Source: Liolophura sinensis | Lineage: Eukaryota > Mollusca > Polyplacophora > Chitonida > Chitonidae | DNA length: 64,000 nucleotides | Assembly (NCBI RefSeq): GCF_032854445.1 | Contig: NC_088300.1 | Span: 15,445,570-15,509,569 of the forward strand | Reading direction: 5' to 3' | Shown: one piece after another, positions 1 to 11,000 of the stretch | Layout: every line of letters begins with the position of its first letter | Numbering within the stretch: position 1 is the first letter of the stretch | The notes under the pieces: model-generated | Seen by the model: only the letters and a program-made list of their open reading frames with translations | Told to the model about the DNA's origin: nothing | Database searches by the model: none | Position numbers and translations under genes: made by a program

Positions 1-140
1 CTGGTTACAAGATTAAGCATTGAAGCAAAGGTTAACTGTTATTGGGTATAAACACTTATTTCTGGCTTGGTTTATCAGATGTCATACATTTTAACATTTT
101 TTTGAGGCTTTTGAAATGTAACAACAGAAACATTGAAGGC

Positions 141-2785
141 TGCGAAATCTATCCTCGTTTTAAAACAATCCACAAGCGGATTCCAGGATAGCATGATCAA
201 TGAGGTACATGTATGGCTTGTTCAATTAACTTTCAAACAACAACAACATACATGTTGCGAAATCTATCCTTGTTTTAAAACAATCCACGTGCGGATTCCA
301 GGATAGCATGATCAATGAGGTACATGTATGGCTTGTTCAATTAACTTTCAAACAACAACGACATACATGTTGCGAAATGTATCCTTGTTTTAAAACAATC
401 CACGTGCGGATTCCAAGATAGCATGATCAATGAGGTACATGTATGGCTTGTTCAATTGACTTTCAAACAACAACGACATACATGTTGCGAAATGTATCCT
501 TGTTTTAAAACAATCCACGTGCGGATTCCAGGATAGCATGATCAATGAGGTACATGTATGGTTTGTTGAATTAACTTTCAAACAACAACAACATACATGT
601 TGCGAAATGTATCCTTGTTTTAAAACAATCCACAAGCGGATTCCAGGATAGCATGATCGATGAGGTACATGTATGGCTTGTTCAATTAACTTTCAAACAA
701 CAACAACATACATGTTGCGAAATGTATCCTTGTTTTAAAACAATCCACATGCGGATTCCAGGATAGCATGATCAATGAGGTACATGTATGGCTTGTTCAA
801 TTAACTTTCAAACAACAACAACATACATGTTGCGAAATGTATCCTTGTTTTAAAACAATCCACATGCGGATTCCAGGATAGCATGATCAATGAGGTACAT
901 GTATGGCTTGTTCAATTAACTTTCAAACAACAACAACATACATGTTGCGAAATGTATCCTTGTTTTAAAACAATCCACGTGCGGATTTCAAGATAGCATG
1001 ATCGATGAGGTACATGTATGGCTTGTTCAATTAACTTTCAAACAACAACGACATACATGTTGCGAAATGTATCCTTGTTTTAAAACAATCCACATACGGA
1101 TTCCAGGATAGCATGATCAATGAGGTACATGTATGGCTTGTTCAATTAACTTTCAAACAACAACAACATACATGTTGCGAAATGTATCCTTGTTTTAAAA
1201 CAATCCACATACGGATTCCAGGATAGCATGATCAATGAGGTACATGTATGGCTTGTTGAATTAACTTTCAAACAACAACAACATACATGTTGCGAAATGT
1301 ATCCTTGTTTTAAAACAATCCACGTGCAGATTCCAGGATAGCATGATCGATGATGTACATGTATGGCTTGTTCAATTAACTTTCAAACAACAACAACATA
1401 CATGTTGCGAAATGTATCCTTGTTTCAAAACAATCCACGTGCAGATTCCAGGATAGCATGATCGATGAGGTACATGTATGGCTTGTTGAATTAACTTTCA
1501 AACAACAACGACATACATGTTGCAAAATGTATCCTTGTTTTAAAACAATCCATGTGCGGATTCCAGGATAGCATGATCAATGAGGTACATGTATGGCTTG
1601 TTCAATTAACTTTCAAACAACAACGACATACATGTTGCGAAATGTATCCTTGTTTTAAAACAATCCACGTGCGGATTCCAGGATAGCATGATCAATGAGG
1701 TACATGTATGGCTTGTTCAATTAACTTTCAAACAACAACGACATACATGTTGCGAAATGTATCCTTGTTTTAAAACAATCCATGTGCGGATTCCAGGATA
1801 GCATGATCAATGAGGTACATGTATGGTTTGTTGAATTAACTTTCAAACAACAACAACATACATGTTGCGAAATGTATCCTTGTTTTAAAACAATCCACAA
1901 GCTGATTCCAGGATAGCATGATCGATGAGGTACATGTATGGCTTGTTCAATTAACTTTCAAACAACAACGACATACATGTTGCGAAATGTATCCTTGTTT
2001 TAAAACAATCCACGTGCGGATTCCAGGATAGCATTATCAATGAGGTACATGTATGGCTTGTTCAATTAACTTTCAAACAACAACAACATACATGTTGCGA
2101 AATGTATCCTTGTTTTAAAACAATCCACGTGCGGATTCCAGGATAGCATGATCAATGAGGTACATGTATGGCTTGTTCAATTAACTTTCAAACAACAACA
2201 ACATACATGTTGCGAAATCTATCCTTGTTTTAAAACAATCCATGTGCGGATTCCAGGATAGCATGATCGATGAGGTACATGTATGGCTTGTTCAATTGAC
2301 TTTCAAACAACAACGACATACATGTTGCGAAATGTATCCTTGTTTTAAAACAATCCATGTGCGGATTCCAGGATAGCATGATCGATGAGGTACATGTATG
2401 GCTTGTTGAATTAACTTTCAAACAACAACAACATACATGTTGCGAAATGTATCCTTGTTTTAAAACAATCCACATACGGATTCCAGGATAGCATGATCGA
2501 TGAGGTACATGTATGGCTTGTTCAATTAACTTTCAAACAACAACAACATACATGTTGCGAAATGTATCCTTGTTTTAAAACAATCCACGTGCGGATTCCA
2601 GGATAGCATGATCAATGAGGTACATGTATGGCTTGTTCAATTAACTTTCAAACAACAATGACATACATTTTGCGAAATGTATCCTTGTTTTAAAACAATC
2701 CATGTGTGGATTCCAGGATAGCATGATCAATGAGGTACATGTATGGCTTGTTCAATTAACTTTCAAACAACAACAACATACATGT
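141..2785. repeat. Minisatellite, 115-bp unit x 23
   Basis: Twenty-three head-to-tail units begin at TGCGAAAT at 141, 256, 371 and so on to 2671, with an exact 115-bp step and no indels found. Each unit contains ATGTATCCTTGTTTTAAAAC, a variable CAC/CAT slot before GCGGATTCC, AGGATAGCATGATCRATGAG and GGTACATGTATGG. Open frames of about 80 residues on both strands are repeat shadows. The array lies upstream of the first HHAT exon seen, probably inside a HHAT intron. Confidence 0.97.
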
Positions 2786-3763
2786 TGTGGCTGTCACAGG
2801 CTTACTGCACAAGCAAAATGCCCCATTTTCTTTATGATTCCATTTTACCAGTCAGTCATTTGTGATTATGGCCTAACAGCACATCAGCAATATAGCAGCC
2901 ATATTGTGGTGACAGTCATTAGTGTTAAGGAGAATAATATTTTAGTACTTACATTTGTGCCTGTCTCTGTTGTTAATAACTATACAAACCAAAATGATAG
3001 CATTTACACTTGTTCTAGGAATGTTGAGTGAAATGTCTGGTTTATTATTTTTATACCATATTTCTTATATGTGTCTTGTGTCAATGGCAATTACTGTGAA
3101 CATTGCCAAGTATGTAAAGCTGTTAGAACATCCAGAATACTGTAATTCTTTAACCTTTTGTTTGCAAGCATTTATTCAAGCATATTCTGAAGACAGTATG
3201 CTGTGCAAACTGGTACAATTAAATTTTTTGTGAAGCCCACAAACTGGCCCGTTCAACCAATGTAGATTTGTCTCCAAAATCAAATTTAAAGTGAGCAAAA
3301 ATTGCTTTGAAAGTTGCTCTTTCATATGCGAAAACGTTGAGGAATTAAGGTAACCCGAGAATCTGATCTTGCTTGTAGCTTTGGCTGCTAGTTAATGTAA
3401 AGTGTGCCTTGTTTTACTTTCTTTAACTTTCAACATCTTACCAGTAAATGTTACTGATTCATGTATATGTCTCTGTGACTTTCTGTTTTCATTCCTGTGT
3501 TAGATATGTGTTTACTTTCAGCTTTAATTTAACACAACACTATTCTTCTATATCTTGTTTAACGCTTGCTTTTGTGTGACGTTGCATGGACAGTCGGTGT
3601 TCATGTCACCTTTTAGCCAGTTGTAGATTTTGGTGTGACCTTACATGGCCACTGTACTGAGTCGTTGACAGACAATTAGTATGCAAGCGGGCTGATTTTT
3701 TATTGTATGAGCTAGGACTATGAGCTAGAGATAAAAGCACTGGCCTGGCGGTTGAAAGGTGAA
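2786..3763. other. Single-copy non-coding stretch, no exon found
   Basis: This is A+T-rich unique sequence between the 115-bp and 125-bp arrays. Two open frames (2702-3031 and 2955-3233) have no recognisable motif and do not resemble the missing HHAT N-terminus, so I treat them as chance. Probably intronic. Confidence 0.5.
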
Positions 3764-4700
3764 GTTCATACCAAACCTATCTGTAATTAGTTTTCATAAC
3801 TTTGGTGTTTTCTCTCTCGTCGGGTAAGATGCTCTATGCCTAGAAACCAACTGGCGTATTTCATTCAGCCGATTCTTTCATTTTGGCAGTTCATACCAAA
3901 CCTCTCTGCCCTTAGTTTTCATAACTTTGGTGTTTTCTCTCCCGTCGGGTATGATGCTCTATGCCTAGAAACCAACTGGCGTATTTCATTCAGCCGATTC
4001 TTTCATTTCAGCAGTTCATACCAAACCTCTCTGCCCTTAGTTTTCATAACTTTGGTGTTTTCTCTCTCGTCGGGTAAGATGCTCTATGCCTAGAAACCAA
4101 CTGGCATATTTCATTCAGCCGATTCTTTCATTTCAGCAGTTCATACCAAACCTCTCTGCCCTTAGTTTTCATAACTTTGATGTTTTCTCTCTCGTCGGGT
4201 AAGATGCTCTATGCCTAGAAACCAACTGGCATATTTCATTCAGCCGATTCTTTCATTTCGGCAGTTCATACCAAACCTCTCTGCCCTTAGTTTTCATAAC
4301 TTTGGTGTTTTCTCTCTCGTCGGGTAAGATGCTCCATGCCTAGAAACCAACTGGCGTATTTCATTCAGCCGATTCTTTCATTTCAGCAGTTCATACCAAA
4401 CCTCTCTGCCCTTAGTTTTCATAACTTTGATGTTTTCTCTCTCGTCGGGTAAGATGCTCTATGCCTAAAAACCAACTGGCATATTTCATTCAACCGATTC
4501 TTTCATTTCAGCAGTTCATACCAAACCTCTCTGCCCTTAGTTTTCATAACTTTGGTGTTTTCTCTCTCGTCGGGTAAGATGCTCTATGCCTAGAAACCAA
4601 CTGGCATATTTCATTCAGCCGATTCTTTCATTTCAGCAGTTCATACCAAACCTCTCTGCCCTTAGTTTTCATAACTTTGGTTTTTTCTCTCGTCAGGTTG
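3764..4700. repeat. Minisatellite, 125-bp unit, about 7.5 copies
   Basis: Units starting GTTCATACCAAACCT recur at 3764, 3889, 4014, 4139, 4264, 4389, 4514 and 4639, an exact 125-bp step. Most copies carry CTCGTCGGGTAAGATG, which contains a donor-like GGTAAGA. The array ends about 250 bases before the HHAT exon at 4951. Short frames starting MPRNQLAYFIQP are repeat-derived. Confidence 0.96.
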
Positions 4701-4950
4701 TTATATCCTGTAGGTCACAAGTGAATAAAGAATTTCTTCCGGTCAGTCATAAACAGCTTGTCCTGTTCTGTTACGATTCCAGTCTGGAATGTTCCACATG
4801 ACATAGATAAACATAAATCCTTTTTTTAATTTGTTCATTTCCTTCCTTGGTATCGTTATATTTAATTCTCCACAAAACTGGAACATTTCCAGTGCACCAG
4901 AATACTTTAATTTCGCTGTATAATTTAAAGACAGAATGTTCATGTTTCAG

Positions 4951-5061
4951 GATGTGGGTGACTTTGAGTGGACATTCTTCTACAGCTGGTTCTGGGTAGT
5001 CTTACCCTGGTACCTGGGATACTGCTTGGTCACTCAGCTACTTTACGCCAAGTACTACCAG
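4951..5061 (+). CDS. HHAT: HHAT exon, first one in the window
   Basis: The exon is 111 nt and phase 0 at both ends. The acceptor CATGTTTCAG ends at 4950 and the donor is CAG|GTACTC. It encodes DVGDFEWTFFYSW and a hydrophobic stretch ending in LLYAKYYQ. This matches the DFEWSF region of vertebrate HHAT and the following membrane segment. The previous exon must end on a codon boundary. Confidence 0.9.
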
Positions 5062-8000
5062 GTACTCTCATATCATTGTCCGGGGAGGGGATGTTCAGGT
5101 GAATGTAGCTCAGTTAGTGAAGTGTGTGACAAGCAACCATGAGTCACAAAAGGTATGGGTTCAATTCTAGCCTTAGACTTGGACCTTGTAGATTTTTCTG
5201 CTGTTAGAATTGGTAGGAGCCACGATGACAACAAGTGGTGCATGGTGCTCAGAGAGCCATTTATGCAGCCTTACTTTCCTTGGAGACCACGTTGTTGGCA
5301 TGTGAGACTGTAGGGACCTGTCAAAGGTGGTGAAGTTAATGCTAACTCGGTCGCTGTGAGTTCAAGTCCAGCTCATGCTGGCTTCCTCTCTGGCTGTAAG
5401 TGGGAAGGTCTGCCAGCAACCTGCGGATGGTCGTGGGTTTTTCTCGGGCTCTGCCTGGTTTTCTTCCACTAAAATGCTGGCCGCCGTCGTATAAGTGAAA
5501 TATTCTTGAGTACAACATAAAATGCCAATCAAATAAATAAATAAATAAATTAATGTTAACTTGCCAGAAGTTGGTTGTTTACCTTGGCGCTTTGGCAGAT
5601 TTCCTCCACTTATAAAACTGACATCCATGGTATATATAAAAGTGAAAAATTCTCCAGTATGGCATTAAACAAAAATCATTTTAAGCCAAATTTCCTCATG
5701 GCTTGGACTGTTTGGATAACTGAATACTGTATACTGGCTTGCCAATTTGGTGACCCTAGTCAGATTTTACAGTATGACCTATCAATGTGTTCATGACTAT
5801 TTAGTGTGTAGATTTTGCCAGTTTTTGAAAGTTATGTTTAGTTGGATATAACATATTGGAAAAATGTACGTTTCAACTCTAAAAGTATTTATACAGTCTG
5901 TGACTTGTATTTGCGTGTTTGTGATGCATATTTGCAATTTTGGGAGTGAAATTCGAGGTTATTTATTGTGTTCTCTTATAACCATTTCACTTGGACAGGC
6001 CGCCATTAAGGTTTACTTATGATCAGTTGACATGGACAAGCCAACATTGAGGTTTACTTATGATCAGTTGACATATACAGGCCAACATTGAAGTTTACTT
6101 ATGACCAGTTGACGTGGACAGGCCAGCATTGAGGTTTACTTATGACCAGTTGTCATGGACAGGCCACCATTGGGGTTTACTTATGACCAGTTGTCATGGA
6201 CAGGCCATCATTGAGGTTTACTTATGACCAGTTGACATGGACAGGCCGGCATTGAGGTTTACTTATGACCAGTTGTCATGGACAGGCCAGCATTGGAGTT
6301 TACCTAAGACCAGTTGACATGGACAGGCCAGCATTGAGGTTTACTTATGACCAGTTGACATGGACAGGCCAGCATTGAGGTTTACTTATGACCAGTTGAC
6401 ATGGACAGGCCAGCATTGAGGTTTACTTATGACCAGTTGACATGGACAGGCCAGCATTGGGGTTTACTTATGGATTATAATTAACCTAGGATTTTACAAT
6501 ACATGTGAAGTACATGTGTAGCTGTTAATAAGGACCTATAATTTCCCATACACCAGCTTTTTGTTGAATTTTGTGAGAATCTCAATGGCAAATATTGGCT
6601 GGCGGTTTCATATTCACACCATTATCTTCATCAGGAATCCGAATCCAAACAGTCAACCAAATCTACCATTAATTTGTGTTGGTAAAAATGTGCGCCAGTT
6701 ACGTGTGTGAATACAGTACATGTTTCTGGCTGTATATTTGATATTTCACTCGTTATTTCACGAAATTCATGGTAGTATTTATGGGAGTGTTCACGAGAAT
6801 TCAATTTCGATCGAAAGCAAGCCCTGTATACTAGGCTTGTTACTGGTCTTGCTTTAAATCAATTCCTTCATGACCCTTTGTTTGTTGTATGATTACCTGT
6901 TGTCAATCCAGGTCAGTATGTTGTTAGATATATGGCATTTGCCAAGCAACCCAGGTATGGACAGGTGTATGTGTATTAACATTTGTGATAAAATTCAAGT
7001 ACAGTAGTAAAGCCAAGTGTCCATCGTTGATGTCCGCAATCTGTGGTGATGAGATAAGCAAATGCTGGCTCGTCAGGTCACTCCCTCACACTGTTCTGTG
7101 ACTATTGCTGCTAGTCAATAAACTTATGAGGATTCTGGCCCCTTATATATGTATGCACTGTCTGTATATCTTTCAGCTTTCCTGGCATTTTCTTTGTAAA
7201 TGGGTGAATCTTTAGTACATGTACAAGTGGTATAAGTAGTTCTGTTTTCATCACGTGAGAGAACAGAGGATTTTAGAATTTGTTTGGGATTATTGCAAAT
7301 TTCTCAGCATCGGTTTAAATATGGCTGCTGGCCTTTTCTAAAACAGGGTGATTTTAAGATTTCAGGGATTATAAGATGGTTCTCAGAATAGTGATATTTC
7401 AGTATGAAAGTAATTCTGTGATGAATGAGTTAAGCTCCTTTTTACTAGGGTCTTCTCAGAATCTGGTGTTTGAAGAGATGAATTATACAGTAGATAGGGT
7501 AATTTATGTGTGCTTTGAGTTGAACATGGTCAGAATGTATGGCTGTAAAGCGAATTTACACCTGTGAGAAGAAATATTTATGTTTAGCACAAGAGATAGC
7601 ATTTTTGTATTTAACACAAAGAAAAAAAGGAAAGTCAAATGATATGAACCAACATATACATTCCTTTTTCTGATTGTCATCTTTACTAGTATTTATCGGG
7701 GCCTCTGTGGCTCAGTTGGTTAGCGTGTTAGCGCAGCGTAATGATGAGCTTCTCACCAATGCGGTCGCTGTAAGTTCAAGTCAAGCTCATGCTGGCTTCC
7801 TCTCCAGCCATACGTGGGAAGGTCTGTCAGCAACCTGCGGATGGTTGTGGGTTTCACCCGGGTTGTGCCCGGTTTCCACCCACCATAATGCTGGCTGCCG
7901 CCGTATAAGAGAATTATTCTTGAGTACAGCGTAAAACACCAATCAAATAAATAAATAAATACTAGTATTTATCATATTAGATGGTTGACTTGAAATGATT

Positions 8001-11000
8001 GGGAAATTGTTAGAGTTGAAAAGAGCGGCTTTTTACTAAGCCAGGTAATATTGTTTGAACAGGTATTCATCTGCAAAACTGGCAAGGACTGGAATTACAT
8101 AATTTTCAACTCTTGCTGCAGAATGTTAGCTTCCCTAAGGCCAGACCAGTTTGTTCTGAATGCGCAAGTGGGCTCAGCTATTTATGGAGCACCTTTAACA
8201 ACATGGATCTGACGAAGTGCAAATATTAGTGAAGAGGGATAATGTTGGTCTTCTGTCAGCGAGGTATACCCAGTAGATTGGTGTTACGTAAAGCGGAAGT
8301 GTGCGCCCATGATTTCCCCTAGGGCTCTCCCCAATTGGCTTTTTGCCCTGTGCATAATTCAGAAGGTTGAATGCCGAAAATGGCTGGTTGGATGCAGCTG
8401 AGCACCGTAGCTGTGATCTGGAGCAACAGACAGACTCCCTTCAAATGTCCCAAGGGACTCCAGCCAGGTTTTATCTGATAGCTCTTCACTTCAAAGCAAC
8501 TGTTAATCTGTGGAGTCCCTCGTTATCTGCTTTACGTACTGGTGGGATGAAGACCTGGGAATCCCTGGAGCAGGACTGTGTCATCAGTCTGCTGCCCCTC
8601 CCACATGCCTACCCGAGCGGGGAATGCATACTGCAGTGAACATATGAGGGAATATTTGATAGCTTAGTTAAAGTATGAAGTTGTGAAATAGAACAAAACA
8701 AGATAGGAACATTGTGTGGAAGACACTTCATTAGGAAGACATGGTAAATTAAAAGGTAAATTATAAGAGAAGTAAACCTTTAAATGGTGAACTGATTGAA
8801 GGACAGAGAATAAAAGCTGTCCAATGAAATATGTTGATATATTTCTGTTTCAAAAAGAGTCAAAAGCAGTTGAAACTTTTGTTTCTTCTACCATTGCATG
8901 TCCAGTGATGTCAAGAGATATGTTTTCCATTATACATGTATGTGCTTTTATTTCTAAATTTCGTGTATATGTAGTGCTATGGGTTCACAATCATTATGGC
9001 AACGTTACAAACTATTTAAAAGAAAAACATGCCCTGTGACATCACTGGGATGTACCCTAATTCTTCTACTTTTGGGACAGATATTAGTAGTGCTGAAAGC
9101 AGAAAATTAGGTTTCTTTTTTAGTTTTTTGGAAAGGTGAAAATATGGGTTTGTTGTTCATTAGATGGTTTAACCATGTGAGAAAAAAGAAAGTGAATTAA
9201 TCTGCTACAGTTACATGTGTACTGGTGAAAAGCAGCCGACCAGGTGTCCCAAAATGAGAAGAAATGGGGTTTTGCACATATAGAAAGACCACCATACATG
9301 TATAGTCAAAACTTGGAATACTTTTAACTTGATGTGAAAAATTAGGAAAATGTCAAACTATTTTCTTGGAGAGTTTTGCATTGTTTTTCTTTTGATTATC
9401 AAGTTTTACATTTACATGCCTTTTGTCATTCCCCAGTAACAGAATACCTGCATATTCATTAACATGTTTTGCCTTTATTGATGTGCTCATGGATGAGAGA
9501 ATTCCCGCGGGATGCATATGTGAGAGTAGAGAGGGCACTCTTGCATACAAGGCCTGACATTAATCTTTGACCAGTATAAGAACATTAACCAACACTGTCC
9601 CATTAGGCAGCAGAGTCTGGCAAGTCTGGGAGAAATTGTACGTACACTTGGCTGACAACAAAGCCAGTGTCGTCTACGTCATGGATAAACCAACACGCCT
9701 TTACATTTTCTTAATCTGTGTCTGTCTCAGAACCTTCCGCTACTCGAGAAAAATATCGAGGTGAGGTATAGAGCAGTAGTTAACAATAAACATACAGCTG
9801 TTATATAAGGGTTGACATTTTTGTTCTGATCCTCTGGGTTGTTTGTTAAGCCCTTCCCAGAAATCATTTGTTTGGGCCACACATTTGATCTGCTTGTCCA
9901 GCAATTGAGTTCCTTGTGTGATTGTGTACTTGTAAGTTTTTGCACCGGAAAAGAGATTTTAATGGTGAGACTTGGGTGTTTACTTCTTTACTTTACTTAT
10001 TAATAGTAGAAAGAAGGGTCCTTGTGAGGCCTTTAATTGCCTTTCCACGTTACCAAAGTCAAGTGAAGAAAAAGGATAAATGCGTCAACATTTATTTATA
10101 ATATTCTCAGTTTAAAAATAAATCCCAAAATCATTATTATTAGTTCTACATGTTGGCTTTTTAATAACCCAGAGCTAGAAATAAAATCAGAAGCAAACAC
10201 TAATAAACATGTACTAATAAGCTGAACTATTTAAAACCAGAGTGTAAACAAATATATATGTAATACTGTTCTATTTATTTGTTTTTCCGGTTTATTGTTC
10301 TAAGTTATTGAGGAATATTTCACTCAATGAACCCCATTGGTACCACCACAGCTGCCAAGTAACTCCTTTGGAGGGCTTTATTTGAACTCATTTAGTGAAA
10401 ATAATAAGAGTTTTAATTAGGGATCCTGTTCTTCCTGAAACGTTCTTCCTGAACGGGATCCCTATTGTAATCGTTCTGTTTTTTCTTCTTGTTCTTCTTA
10501 TTATTATTTTTTTTTCACTGACTTTGTTAGCAGGGAAACTCCTACACCGTTCAACATAGAAGTCCCAAATTTTGCTCATATTTTCTAGCAATGAATATCT
10601 CGGGACAAATTCTCCATTTTTTTTCTATGTCACGTGGTGACGCCATATTGAATTTTGTGTAAAACCTTTAAAAATCTTCTTCTCAAGAACCACAGAACCG
10701 ATTGTTTTCAAATTTGACATGCAGGTAGAAGGTCACAAGTTACAAAAAGTTTGCAGAAATGGTTCACTTCCGGTCAAAACTCTGGAAGCTCGCCATAGGT
10801 CGAAGTTGTGACGTCACAAAAAGTTCTGAAATGTCAATTGTTTTGAACGTATACTGATGTATCTTGAGCTGCTGATTCCGAATCTGCTTTTATTTTTTGC
10901 ATATCTGTGTAACTTTTTGAGATATAAGCAAAAAACTAAAACAAGTTACGTAAATTTCAATGACCTGTAACTCGAGAACTATGGGAGCTTGAAATGTGCA

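Noticed and set aside
141-2785. CRISPR-type array (regular repeats)
   Set aside because: The whole 115-bp unit is conserved with no unique spacers, and the sequence is eukaryotic. It is a minisatellite.
2955-3233. Missing HHAT N-terminal exon
   Set aside because: The frame is hydrophobic but shows no match to the HHAT N-terminus and has no fitting phase-0 donor.
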